From positions 310,001-374,000 of the forward strand of contig CAVTEU010000008.1 of assembly GCA_963733905.1 (NCBI GenBank): a stretch of 64,000 bases of DNA, in the 5' to 3' direction. Shown piece by piece: positions 28,276-37,550 of this stretch. Below the pieces are notes generated by a model that ran no database searches, had not been told where the DNA came from, and saw only the letters and a list, made by a program, of their open reading frames with translations. How positions within the stretch are numbered: the stretch's first letter is position 1; every line of letters begins with the position of its first letter. The stretch is from DATADW01 sp963733905 (GTDB taxonomy: Bacteria > Actinomycetota > Acidimicrobiia > Spongiisociales > DATADW01). The position numbers and the translations under genes were made by a program.

Positions 28276-30165
28276 TCAGATGGTGATGACCACGCCCCCG
28301 TAGCTCTCGATCCCATCGACCACGATCCCACCCGGGTCAGCCACCACGTCACCGGTTCCCCACAGCACCTCGGTGCCGGAGTTGGGTAGGTCGAGGCGGA
28401 TCGGTGGGGGTGAGTCCCCCCTGGTGAGCACGACCAGAACCCGTACGCCGTCGTGGGTGCGCAAATAGGCGAGTCCGTCGCCCTCCCACCACAACGGGGT
28501 CCAATCGCCCCGCCGCAATGCCGGGTGGCGCCGGCGCAAGGAACCCAACTCGGCGGTGATCTCCAGCTGGCGTCGGTCCCAAGTTCGCTCTTTCCCCCAT
28601 GGAAAGGTCCCACGGCTCCCCGGGTCGTCACCACCCGTGATGCCCACCTCGTCGCCGTAGTAGATGCCGGGGGCACCAGGCATCGTCAGCTGAAAGATGG
28701 TGGCGGCGTGCAGCCTGCCGGCATCGCCCTGGCACAGGTGAAGGAACCGGGGCCGGTCATGGCTGGAGAGCAGGTTCTGGCTCGCCTCTGATGGCGGCCC
28801 TCGGGTAGCCGGCGAGCATCCGCGTCACCCCCGCCACCAGCCTCTCCCCTTCGAATGACCGGTCGGCGAAGTACCGCACCGCCAGGTCGCGGAACGTGTA
28901 GTTCATGGTGCCGTCGAAGGCGTCACCCTCCAGCCATCTGCTGGCGTCACCCATGACCTCGCAGAGGAGGTAGGCGTCGGGGCGGACCTCCCGCACCGCT
29001 TGCCGCAACTCGGGCCAGAGGTCGTCGTCCACATAGCGGGCGACGTCCATCCGCCACCCGTCGATGTCGAACCCATCGAGCCACGAGGTGGCCACCTCGA
29101 GCACATAGCTGCGAGCGTCGGGATGCGACACGTCGAGCCGGGGCATCGTGGCCACCCCGTACCACGCCTCGTATGTCGGCTCGGAGAGCGGGCCGTCGTC
29201 GTCGACCTCCTCCACCGGGATGCCCGTCTGTGCGGAGAGCCGGGAGACGTACTCCCGGTACCCCACCGGGTCGCGGCTGAGGCGCTCGGTGAGGTGGGGG
29301 CGGTGGCGGATCCGGAGAGGATGCTCGGCGACGACGAACCAGTCGTTGTACGGGGAAGCCGGGCCGTTCTCGACCACGTCGGCGAAGGCGAAGAACCGGG
29401 GGTGGACGTGGTTGAACGACACATCGAGGATGATCCGCATCCCCCGCTCGTGGACCGCTGCCACCAGCCGGCGGAGAGCTTCGTTGCCACCAAAGCGATC
29501 GTCGACGTTGCGATAGTCGACCGTGTCGTAGCCGTGAGTCGATGGCGAGACGAAGATCGGGTTGAGGTAGACGACATCCACACCGAGCCGGTCGAGGTGG
29601 TCGAGGTGCTTGACGACCCCGTCGAGGTCGCCTCCCTGGAAACGGAGCCAATGGGGGGGCTCATCCCACGGCACCACGCCTTCGGGGTCGTTCCCGGGGT
29701 CGCCGTTGGCGAAGCGGTCGGGGAAGATCTGATAGATGACCGCACCCCGTGCCCACTCCGGGACGTCGAACACCGTGAGGGTGCCCAGGTCCACCTCCCA
29801 GCGGTCGAGACGCTCAACGGCGTTGGATACCCCTGTCCTGGTCAGGTATACGGCCTGGCCATCGACGGTGCGGAGGGCGAAGCTGTAACGGATCGTTTGC
29901 GTATCGGGGGCAATCTCGGCTTCCCAGTAGCGGTTCGAACCGTCGTGCGCCCCATTTCGTCATCTCCAAACCCGGTGGCCTCCCGGCCCCGGCTGATGAC
30001 GAGGGTGGCGGTGGCGATGTCCGATTCGGTGCGGAGCCTCACCCGGAGCTGTCCTTCGGAGAAGAGGTCGAGCGAAGATCGCCGCGCCGGGTCGTGGTGC
30101 CATACCCGGGGGAAAAGGTCCCCCTCCTCGCCGAACCACCGGATGTCCGCCTCGTCGCCGCGCAT
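28276..30165 (-). CDS. GH13 alpha-amylase family enzyme, neopullulanase/cyclomaltodextrinase-like (two frame breaks)
   Basis: This is an enzyme of about 630 residues that would hydrolyse alpha-1,4/1,6 glucans or cyclodextrins. The ATG at 30165 begins a CBM34-like N-domain (WFGEEGDLFPRVWHHDPARR). The catalytic domain carries YQIFPDRFANGDPGNDP, region I DVSFNHVHP, region II DGFDIDGWRMDVARYV (nucleophile Asp), region III LLCEVMGDA (acid Glu) and region IV LLSSHDRPRF (stabiliser Asp). Breaks fall near 29950 and 28790. There is no signal peptide, consistent with a cytoplasmic neopullulanase. Confidence 0.9.
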
Positions 30166-30266
30166 GGATGGCCCGCCTTGGGGACGACGATGATACCGGT
30201 GACTGTCTGCGCCCCTCCGGAGTGCCTATTAAGTTCGGCCCGTCGTCGAGAACAGGGGTTTGCCAA

Positions 30267-31301
30267 ATGGTCCGGATCTCAATCGGTACGGTCAAAGGAG
30301 CGTTCTTCGCCGAGGGCTCGGGTGATAGCTGGGAGATCGAACCAGCGCTCCCCGGTTGGGAGGTGACCGCTTTCGGCACCGACAACGACGGCAACGCCCT
30401 ACTGGCCACCGGCAGCAGCTGGTACGGGGTGGCGATCCACCGCAAGGGTCCCGATGGCGCCTGGAACCAGCTTCCCAACGGGCCTTCCTACCCCGAGGGT
30501 CTCGGCCGCAAGCTCAACCAGATATGGACCATGGAGCGGTTCGGCGACGAGTTGTGGGCGGGCGTGGACGAGGCGGGGCTCTTCAAGAGCAGCGACAACG
30601 GGGAGAAATGGGAGCCGGTCGAAGGCCTCAACGAGCATCCCACCAGAGAGCACTGGGAGCCCGGGTTTGGCGGCCTCTGCGCCCACCGTTTGCTCTCCGA
30701 CGAGGAGAACCGTCGCATGTGGGTAGGGATATCGGCGGTCGGCGTGTTCCGCTCCGAGGACGGCGGTGACACATGGACCCCGGTCAACCAGGGGATCACA
30801 CAGGCGGCACCCGATGAGCGCGCCCCCGATATCGGCTATTGCGTCCATGGCTTGGCGGCCGACCCGGCCCAACCGGACACCATCTGGCGGCAGGACCACA
30901 TGGGGGTCTACCGCACAACCGATGGGGGCGACAGCTGGGAGAAGATCGAGGAAGGGCTACCGGCCGGGTTCGGTTTCCCGATGGTGCGCGACGCCCAATC
31001 GGGCCGGCTGTTCGTGGTGCCGCTGGAAGGAGCCGAGAACCGCACGCCGCCGGGTGGTCGCCTCACCGCCTACGTCAGCAGCGACGGGGGCGACAGCTGG
31101 GGGCCCTCCGGTACGGGTCTCCCCGAACATCCCGTCTACACCGGGGTCCTGCGGGGCGCCATGGTCGGGGACGGTGCGGGCACCGTTGCCTTCGGAACCA
31201 CAGCCGGGACGGTCCACATCACCGAGGATGCCGGAGACCACTGGTCCAACCTCGACGTGACCCTGCCCCGAATCCTGGCAATCGGCGTCGAGACCGGCTG
31301 A
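30267..31301 (+). CDS. BNR/Asp-box beta-propeller (sialidase-like) protein
   Basis: This 344-residue protein has five Asp-box motifs: SSDNGEKW, SEDGGDTW, TTDGGDSW, SSDGGDSW and TEDAGDHW, spaced about 60 residues apart, consistent with a six- or seven-bladed propeller. I start it at the ATG at 30267 (MVRISIGTVKGAFFAEGSGD), which has AGGGG upstream. There is no signal peptide and no sialidase catalytic arginine triad, so a binding or photosystem-assembly-like (YCF48) role is as likely as hydrolysis. The MoaD-like gene follows within 4 bp. Confidence 0.88.
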   Translation: MVRISIGTVKGAFFAEGSGDSWEIEPALPGWEVTAFGTDNDGNALLATGSSWYGVAIHRKGPDGAWNQLPNGPSYPEGLGRKLNQIWTMERFGDELWAGVDEAGLFKSSDNGEKWEPVEGLNEHPTREHWEPGFGGLCAHRLLSDEENRRMWVGISAVGVFRSEDGGDTWTPVNQGITQAAPDERAPDIGYCVHGLAADPAQPDTIWRQDHMGVYRTTDGGDSWEKIEEGLPAGFGFPMVRDAQSGRLFVVPLEGAENRTPPGGRLTAYVSSDGGDSWGPSGTGLPEHPVYTGVLRGAMVGDGAGTVAFGTTAGTVHITEDAGDHWSNLDVTLPRILAIGVETG

Positions 31302-31305
31302 CCAC

Positions 31306-31650
31306 ATGGCCCAGGTCAGGCTGCCACGCATGCTCGCCGACATGGCAGGGGTTGAGCGCACCTTCGACGTGGAGGCCGCCAGCGCCGGTGATGTGGTGGA
31401 GGCGCTGCTCGAACTTCACCCCGAGCTGCGCGTCCACCTCTTCGACGAAAGCGGGTGGCTGCGACCCAACGTGCTGCTCTTCGCCGACGGGGAGGGCATC
31501 AGAGATCGGGATCAACTCGACCGGCCGGTCGGCCCGGAGGGAGAGGTGGTCATCCTCCAGAGCGTGGCCGGTGGAGCGGAGGACCGCGGACGGCAAGACG
31601 GCAGACGGCAGACGGCAGCCAGAGGTCGTGGGCTATCCCGTGGTGAGTGA
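31306..31650 (+). CDS. MoaD/ThiS-like sulfur-carrier protein with repeat-derived tail
   Basis: This ubiquitin-fold protein has the MoaD N-terminus (MAQVRLPRMLADMAGVERTF) and a Gly-Gly at residues 89-90 (VVILQSVAGG), where MoaD and ThiS proteins normally end so the terminus can be adenylated. Here 24 further residues follow, EDRGRQDGRRQTAARGRGL and more, encoded by an AGACGGC array. It would need processing to act as a carrier, or the tail marks lost function. It follows the BNR propeller by 4 bp. Confidence 0.85.
   Translation: MAQVRLPRMLADMAGVERTFDVEAASAGDVVEALLELHPELRVHLFDESGWLRPNVLLFADGEGIRDRDQLDRPVGPEGEVVILQSVAGGAEDRGRQDGRRQTAARGRGLSRGE
31588..31616. repeat. AGACGGC array at the 3' end of the MoaD-like gene
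   Basis: GGACGGC (31588-31594), one extra A, then three perfect AGACGGC copies to 31616. The array lies in the coding frame directly after the Gly-Gly codons and turns the expected C-terminus into an Arg/Gln/Asp-rich tail. It is the fourth of six clear arrays of this heptamer. Confidence 0.85.
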
Positions 31651-31758
31651 AGCGGGGGGACTTGCCACGAGCCCTGCCAAGTGGGCACACCGCCTTCGAT
31701 CCAGGTTGATATCGCACCCGGCTACCGTCCGGTGAGCGGCATACCGGGAGGCACGACG

Positions 31759-32082
31759 ATGGACCGGGACCAGTTGCGACCAGTGGAACGGGTAGTGCTC
31801 CGGATGCGCGACGAGGGGATGAGCAACGACGACATCGCCCGGCGGATCCGCCGCAGTCCCCAACACGTCGAGCGGATCGCCGCATGGTCCACATGGCCGC
31901 GCAGCGGGACCGGTGGGCACCGCAAGGGTTTGAGCCCCTTGGAGCGGCGAGTGCTGACCCTACGGGCCGAGGGGATGGACCACGAGGAAATGGCGCTGCG
32001 ATTTCGCCGCAGCCCGACGCACATGCGGCGGGTCGAAGGGATGGCCCACCTCAGGCTGGGTTACGGGCTGATCTCCGGCTGA
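31759..32082 (+). CDS. Small protein with two tandem helix-turn-helix modules
   Basis: This 107-residue protein consists of two similar halves: LRPVERVVLRMRDEGMSNDD with IARRIRRSPQHVERI, and LSPLERRVLTLRAEGMDHEE with MALRFRRSPTHMRRV. Each resembles a GerE/sigma-4-type DNA-binding helix-turn-helix. The ATG at 31759 has GGGAGG 8 bp upstream; longer in-frame starts lack a site. No ligand or receiver domain is present. The duplicated HTH could bind a direct repeat, or act as a nucleoid-type protein. Confidence 0.65.
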   Translation: MDRDQLRPVERVVLRMRDEGMSNDDIARRIRRSPQHVERIAAWSTWPRSGTGGHRKGLSPLERRVLTLRAEGMDHEEMALRFRRSPTHMRRVEGMAHLRLGYGLISG

Positions 32083-32096
32083 GCGGGATCGGACGC

Positions 32097-32110
32097 AGGC
32101 GGCTCCGCCT
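32097..32110. terminator. Short hairpin between convergent genes
   Basis: AGGCGG and CCGCCT form a perfect 6-bp inverted repeat with a 2-base centre. It lies in the 39-bp gap between the tandem-HTH gene and the convergent DUF454 gene, a position fitting a bidirectional terminator. There is no T run. Confidence 0.4.
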
Positions 32111-32121
32111 CAGGTGCGGGT

Positions 32122-32520
32122 TCACGTCGCCCGCGGCTTGGTCGGCCTGCTCACGATGAACACCGCCAGAGCGAGCGCCAACACGACAAGGCCGATGACG
32201 ACTGGGCGGTTGTCGCGGAGTAACCAGATCGAGAAGCCGAAGGTGACGGCCAGGGCGATGACCGCAATGACCTTCGCCCGCACCGTGAAGCCGGCGCCGG
32301 AACGCCAATCACGGACGATCGGTCCGAAGACCCGGTGGTTGAGCATCCACTGGTCGAAACGCTCCGATGAGCGGGCAAAGCACCAGGCCGCCAGGAGGAC
32401 CGGTCCGGTCGTGGGGATCAACGGCAGCCACACCCCTACGATGCCGATGGCGAGCATTACCACCCCGAGCGTGAGGTAGATCGCCCGCTTGGTGCGGCTG
32501 CGAGCGACGGTGCTGGACAT
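32122..32520 (-). CDS. DUF454 (YbaN-like) inner-membrane protein
   Basis: This 132-residue membrane protein has the DUF454 arrangement: first helix (LTLGVVMLAIGIVGVWLPLI), the motif PTTGPVLLAAWCFARSSERF, WMLNHRVFGPIVRDWRSGAG, then two helices (AKVIAVIALAVTFGFSIWLL and VVIGLVVLALALAVFIV). The role is unknown. It converges on the tandem-HTH gene. Confidence 0.9.
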   Translation of the reverse strand: MSSTVARSRTKRAIYLTLGVVMLAIGIVGVWLPLIPTTGPVLLAAWCFARSSERFDQWMLNHRVFGPIVRDWRSGAGFTVRAKVIAVIALAVTFGFSIWLLRDNRPVVIGLVVLALALAVFIVSRPTKPRAT

Positions 32521-32603
32521 CGTTCTTGGAGGGTATCTGCGGGGTTCCGCAACACCGTGTCGGAAAAAGTGGACGAAGAGGTCGAAGCGAGCATCGGAGG
32601 TCC

Positions 32604-32826
32604 GTGTGGCGGACGAAGAAGAGCTGGAAGGACTTCAGCAGCGGGCAAAAGGCGGCGATGATCGTGCTGGGGTTGATTCAGGTGGCGCTGTTGATTGCCG
32701 CGCAGCGCGACATCGGACGTACGGCGCGACTCGGAGATCAACGGTTCAAAGGGGATGTGGCGGGCGCTGGCCTTCGTCAACTGGGTCGGACCGATCTCCT
32801 GGTTCGTATTTGGTCGCAAGCGCTGA
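32604..32826 (+). CDS. Small membrane protein, phospholipase D-nuclease N-terminal (PLDc_N) type (one frame break)
   Basis: This is a membrane protein of about 73 residues. The GTG at 32604 has GGAGG 4 bp upstream and gives VWRTKKSWKDFSSGQKAAM with a first helix (IVLGLIQVALLIAAQ). The frame breaks near 32715 and resumes as EINGSKGMWRALAFVNWVGP with ISWFVFGRKR and a stop at 32824-32826. The W-x2-x-x-FVNWVGPI-x-WF-x-FGRK ending is the PLDc_N signature of small actinomycete membrane proteins. Its role is not known. Confidence 0.6.
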
Positions 32827-32831
32827 GTGCC

Positions 32832-33798
32832 TCAGGGGCACATCAGCGACAGCATTTCGTATACGACGTTCGCTGCGGCGATCGAGGTGACATCGGCGTG
32901 GTCGTAGGCAGGTGCCACTTCGACCACGTCCGCACCCACGAGATTGACGCCTCGCAAACCGCGCAGGATCCCCATCAACTCCCGGGTGGAGAACCCGCCG
33001 ACCTCGGGGGTCCCCGTCGCTGGGGCGAATGCCGGGTCGAGCACGTCGATGTCAAGCGACAGATAGAGCGGGCGATCGCCCACCTGCTCCAGGATGCGCG
33101 TCACATAACCGTCGATTCCGATCTGCTCGATCTCCCACGTTCCGAGGACCGAGAAGCCGAAGCCGGCATCCTCCCCCAGATCCTCGGGCCCATACTTCGA
33201 GCCGCGGATCCCGATGTGCATCGAATGCCCGGGGACGAAGAGGCCCTCCTCGGCTGCTCTGCGGAATGGCGTGCCATGGGTGTAGGCGGCGTTCATGTAG
33301 GTGTCGTAGGTGTCGACGTGGGCATCGAAATGGACCAGCGACACCGGCCCGTGCCTCTTGTGGGCCGAGCGGAGCAGCGGGAAGGCGATGGTGTGGTCGC
33401 CGCCGAGGGTGATGATCCGCCCGCCACCCTGGGACAACTCGTCGGCGGCGGCTCCGATGGTCGCGATGGCGTCATCGATCACGTAAGTGCTGCACGGGAT
33501 GTCGCCAGCGTCCACCACCTGCTGCGAGCCGAAGGGGTAGATCTCGAGGTCGGGGTGCCAGTTGCGAAGGGTGCGGGCCCCGTTTCGTGATCCCGATGGG
33601 TCCGAAGCGGGCGCCGGGTCGGTAGCTGGTGCCGATGTCGAACGGCGCGCCCACGATCGCCACGTCCCAATCCTCGACCTGATCGATACGGGGTAGTCGG
33701 GCGAAGGTTGGCGGCCCCATGAAACGCGGGTAGAGACGACCGTCGGGTGGGCCGGCCCTCCCTTCGTGGTCGCTGAACGGGGTGCCGATAACCGACAC
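32832..33798 (-). CDS. Ureohydrolase (agmatinase/arginase family) (one frame break)
   Basis: This is a metal-dependent guanidino hydrolase of about 320 residues. The start at 33798 gives MSVIGTPFSDHEGRAGPPDG and the strand DWDVAIVGAPFDIGTSYRPG. After a break near 33590, the metal ligands are visible: GGDHT, FDAHVDTYD and SLDIDVLDPAF. Substrates in the family include agmatine, arginine, guanidinobutyrate and guanidine; the C-terminal details do not decide between them. It is divergent from an ABC importer with a 24-bp inverted repeat between them, so the importer may bring in its substrate. Confidence 0.88.
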
Positions 33799-33827
33799 GG
33801 TTACGGCCGCCGCGGCAAGTGGCCGTA

Positions 33828-33851
33828 AGCTATCATCCCATCATGTTAGCT
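33828..33851. promoter_or_regulatory. 24-bp inverted repeat between ureohydrolase and ABC importer genes
   Basis: AGCTATCAT at 33828-33836 and ATGTTAGCT at 33843-33851 are inverted repeats matching at 8 of 9 positions, around CCCATC. It lies 29 bp upstream of both the ureohydrolase start (33798) and the binding-protein start (33881), so one protein could control both genes. Related sequence occurs at 40725-40748 and, more weakly, at 38874-38897. Confidence 0.6.
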
Positions 33852-33880
33852 CGGCTTCGACGTCGGGAGGCGGGTGACCC

Positions 33881-34952
33881 ATGAGATATCGATCCGGTGT
33901 GGCAGGGTTTGCGGTCGTTGCGCTGGCAACGTTGGCGGCATGTGGGGGCGCCGTCGGTAGTGATGGCACCGAGGCCGCCGCTGATGGCGGCTCGATGCGT
34001 TTTGTCTTCTCACCCGACCCGGTGTGGAACTGGCTCGAAGACGAGGGGATCCTCGCCGAGATGGAGGAGGAGTCAGGGATCACCATCGAGCGCAACGAGT
34101 CGGAAGACGAGTTCGCCTTCTTCGCCGGTGGCCATGCCGACATCGTCTCCACCGGGAGCTACGAGACACCGGTGCTCGAGGCCGAGACCGATGTCGAGAC
34201 GGTGACGATCGGCAAGTACAACAAGGCCAAGGACATCGTCGTCGTCGCCGCCGACTCCGGGATACGGCACCTTTGACGATCTCGAGCAGGGGTGCTCGGT
34301 CGGTGTCGAGTCGTTCAGCGGCTCCACGATCGTATGGATCGCACTGGCACAGGACCTCCACGGGCGCACCTTGGGCGAGGGGCCCGAGGATCTGCAGATG
34401 GCGATCACCGATTTCAACACGGCACCAGAACTGGTACTCAGCGGTGATCTGTGCGCCGGTGTCTCCTCGATCTACAACACCATCCCGTACTTCATGGACG
34501 AGGAGATCACCGGTCTCTACGACACGCAGTCGGCCTCCCAGCTCTACGGCGAGGAATACGTTCCCGGTCACGAGGGGATGAACAGCAACAACTTCGTCGT
34601 CACCAGGAGCTGGTACGACGAGCACCCCGAAGAGGTCGCCTTCTTCCTCAGCGTCTGGGACCGCGGTCTCCAGGAGTGGGCCGACAACCGCGACGCCATC
34701 CTCGAGGCGTACCCCGAGGACTTCGGTTACACCAACGATGAGGAGCTGGCCTTCCTCAAGGAGTGGTACGACAACCAGTTCAACGAGTTCGTCGACACGG
34801 TCTATCTCGACGAGGAGTGGATCGAGGGTGAGGCACAGGTGACCGACCTGCTCATCAGCGGAGGGGTGGTGCCCGAGGGCACGACAGCCCCGCTCCATGC
34901 GTGCATCGATCCCGAGTCCGGAGAGGAAACCTGCCTCCTACCGTCCTCATGA
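33881..34952 (+). CDS. NitT/TauT-type ABC substrate-binding lipoprotein (one frame break)
   Basis: This is a 355-residue binding protein. The ATG at 33881 leads a signal peptide and lipobox VALATLAACGG (cysteine at about residue 21). The mature domain reads RFVFSPDPVWNWLEDEGILA, like nitrate/sulfonate/pyrimidine-precursor (NMT1/SsuA-type) binding proteins. The frame breaks near 34260 and resumes as GTFDDLEQGCSVGVESFSGS. The end is acidic, LPSS. It is the first gene of a four-gene importer operon. Confidence 0.88.
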
Positions 34953-34974
34953 CACCAAGACTCTCGGAGCGAGA

Positions 34975-35867
34975 ATGGTCTCTCCCACCATCCCCGAGAC
35001 GGCGCCCTCCGCCGAACAAACTGGACTAGCGCCACCGGTCAGCCCGAGGCGGGTGGGGAACGCCCGTTGGAAGCCGGTCGCCTACTCGGTGGCGGGGGCG
35101 ATCACCTTCCTCGTGGTGTGGCAGGTCGCCTCGGGATACACCCGGACCGAGTTCGACCTCCTCCCGGGCCCGCTCGAGGTGGCGCAGCGGATGGGCGACT
35201 ACATCTTCGGAAACGAGGCGGAGAACATCCCTCCAGGCTGGGTCTTCGTCAACTTCTGGGACACCTTCCGCAAGACGCTCTACGGCTTCTTCGGCGCCCT
35301 GCTGATTGGCGTGCCCATCGGGATCCTCATGGGGCGCTACCGGTATGCGAAGAACTTCTTCTTCGACTTCATCTACCTGGCGGCGAATGTCCCGCTGATC
35401 GTCTACGCCATCCTCGGGTTGCTCGATATTCGGGATCGGCGATGCCGGACCCGCCTTCGTGGTCGGGCTGCTGGTGCTTGCCGGTGATCGCCCTCAACGT
35501 GGCCGCCGGGGTCGAGGGTGTCGACAGGAACCTGATCTCGATGAGCCGCTCCTATGGGCTGAAGACCCAGACCGCCATGCGGCACATCGTCATCCCGTCG
35601 CTGGCGCCTTTCCTCTTCGCCGGGTCGCGTGCCTCGTTCGCCGCCTCGTGGAAGCTGGCGGCGCTGGCCGAGACGTTCGGGGGCACCACCGGGGTCGGGG
35701 TCCAGATCCGGAAGGCGTTCCAGGGGTTCTCGGTGACCGACATGCTGGCGTGGATGATGTTCTTCGTGATCTTCGTCGTGGTCATCGAACGGGTCGTCCT
35801 CATGAGGCTGGAGAGGTGGGTGTTCCGCTACCGGCTCAAGCGGGGCGAGGACATCCTCCGTTTCTGA
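34975..35867 (+). CDS. ABC importer permease 1 (frameshifted)
   Basis: This is a TauC/SsuC-like permease of about 297 residues. The ATG at 34975 has GGAGCGAG upstream. A first helix (VAYSVAGAITFLVVWQVASG) follows a soluble N-terminus. After breaks near 35430-35490, the EAA loop reads DRNLISMSRSYGLKTQTAMR with HIVIPSLAPFLFAGSRASFA. The end is LERWVFRYRLKRGEDILRF. It overlaps permease 2 by one base. Confidence 0.86.
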
Positions 35868-36757
35868 TGACGACTACCGCCGCCGCCAAGCCCGCCGCCC
35901 ATAGGGAAAATGCCGTGCTCGCATTCCTCCGCCGCGACCGGGTCGCCAGATGGACATCCCGGCTCCTCCTGCTGCTCCTGTGGCAACTCGCCGGCCAACT
36001 GAGCGCTCGGTTCCCGACACCTGTCGAGACGGTCGAGATCCTGGTCCAGGAGTTCCAGACTCCGTTCGACCGGGGCGAGTGGAGCTTCTTCAACAACGAG
36101 TTGGTGACCAACCTCCTCGTGTCGATCAACCGCACGGCTCTGGCACTGGTATTCATCATCCTCATCGGCGTCCCACTGGGGTACGCCATGGGCCGTTGGT
36201 GGCGGGTGCAGGCCTACTTCACCGACCTCGTCACCGTCGGCTTGGCCATGCCGGCCTACATGTGGGCGCTGTTGGGTGTCATGTGGTTCGGCTTCGGTAT
36301 CAGGGCCCCGGTCTTCTGTGCGGTGGTGTCGGCCACGCCCGGGTTGATCGTCCATGTCCTCCAGGGGAGCCTTTCGATACCCCGCGACCTCAGGGACATG
36401 TCGGATGCCTTCGATGTCCCGGGTTCGACGCGGATGCGTCATCTGGCGCTGCCTTCGATGGCGAGCGCACTCATCGCCGGGATCAGGTTGGCGATCGTGG
36501 CGGCATGGGGTTGTGTCGTTCTGGTCGAGTGGTTCGGGAGCAACGAGGGTGCCGGGTTCCGCGCCCGCGACTGGTACCAGTCGGCGGCCAACTACAACGG
36601 GCTGATGGCCTGGGGCATAGTCGTCCTGGTGGTGGTGATCATCGTCGACCGCGTGATCATCGAGAGGATCGACCAGACGGTTCACAAGTGGCGCCAGTCG
36701 GTCGGGGACTTCGGGGCGGCCAAGACCATCCCGATGGACTCGATAGAGGAATTCTGA
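35867..36757 (+). CDS. ABC importer permease 2
   Basis: This 296-residue permease is distinct from, but related to, permease 1. The ATG at 35867 overlaps its stop. Helices include LLLLLLWQLAGQLSARF and ALALVFIILIGVPLGYAMG; the EAA loop reads PRDLRDMSDAFDVPGSTRM and RHLALPSMASALIAGIRLAI. Two different permeases in one importer suggest a heterodimer; NitT/TauT systems usually have one. It is intact. Confidence 0.9.
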   Translation: MTTTAAAKPAAHRENAVLAFLRRDRVARWTSRLLLLLLWQLAGQLSARFPTPVETVEILVQEFQTPFDRGEWSFFNNELVTNLLVSINRTALALVFIILIGVPLGYAMGRWWRVQAYFTDLVTVGLAMPAYMWALLGVMWFGFGIRAPVFCAVVSATPGLIVHVLQGSLSIPRDLRDMSDAFDVPGSTRMRHLALPSMASALIAGIRLAIVAAWGCVVLVEWFGSNEGAGFRARDWYQSAANYNGLMAWGIVVLVVVIIVDRVIIERIDQTVHKWRQSVGDFGAAKTIPMDSIEEF

Positions 36758-37550
36758 GTGGCGGTCCTCAAAGCCACCAAGGTGGTCAAGGAGTTCCCTC
36801 CGCCGACGAAGAACCAGCCGACGGTGAGGGCGCTCGACGGGCTCGAGTTCGAGTTGTCCGGCCAGACCTTCGTGACGATGGTGGGCCCGTCGGGCTGTGG
36901 GAAGAGCACGTTCCTCAACATCGTGTCGGGCGTGGAAACGCCGACCTCCGGTTCGATCCTGGTCAAGGCGGACGACGGATCGCCGGCGACACTCGGCTAC
37001 GTCTTCCAGGACCCCCGGCTGCTCCCATGGCGGACCGTCATCGACAACCTGATGTACGTCCACCGCGACAAGTCCGACGAGAACCGAGAGCGCGTCTCCA
37101 AGTACCTCGACATGGTCGGGCTTGCGCGGGTTCGAGCAGATGTACCCGGCCCACCTCTCGGGCGGGATGCAGCAGAGGGTGGGGATCGCCCGCGCCTTCT
37201 CGGTGGAGCCCGACCTCTTACTGATGGACGAGCCGTTCAGCCATCTCGACGCCATCACGGCGCGCTCGCTCCGTGAGGAGCTTCAGGCGATCTGGCAGAG
37301 GACCCGCAAGACCGTCCTCTTCGTGACCCATGACGTGCTGGAGGCGGTCCAACTGTCCGACCGGATCATCATCGTCGCCTACGGCGGCCGGAACTACGCC
37401 GACATCCCCATCGACCTGCCCTACCCGCGGCTCCAGACCGACAGGGAGGTGGCGGGTCTCCAGGCGGACATCCTCGAGGTGTTCAACGAGATGGAGGCCA
37501 AGCGGCAGACCAGCGACCCCCGGCTCTCCCCAGGAGCGATTACGACCTAG
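36758..37550 (+). CDS. ABC importer ATP-binding protein (one frame break)
   Basis: This is an SsuB/TauB-like ATPase of about 263 residues starting at a GTG (36758). Motifs: Walker A VGPSGCGKSTFLNIVSGVET, Q-loop VFQDPRLLPWRTVIDNLMYV, then after a break near 37125 the signature HLSGGMQQRVGIARAFSVEP, Walker B LLLMDEPFSHLD and switch VLFVTHDVLEAVQLSDRI. It completes the importer operon, directly after permease 2. Its 3' end overlaps the opposing amidohydrolase gene by 4 bp. Confidence 0.92.

Noticed and set aside
33799..33880. A guanidine riboswitch upstream of the ureohydrolase or importer
   Set aside because: The gap is only 82 bp and holds the 24-bp dyad; there is no room for the known guanidine riboswitch folds.
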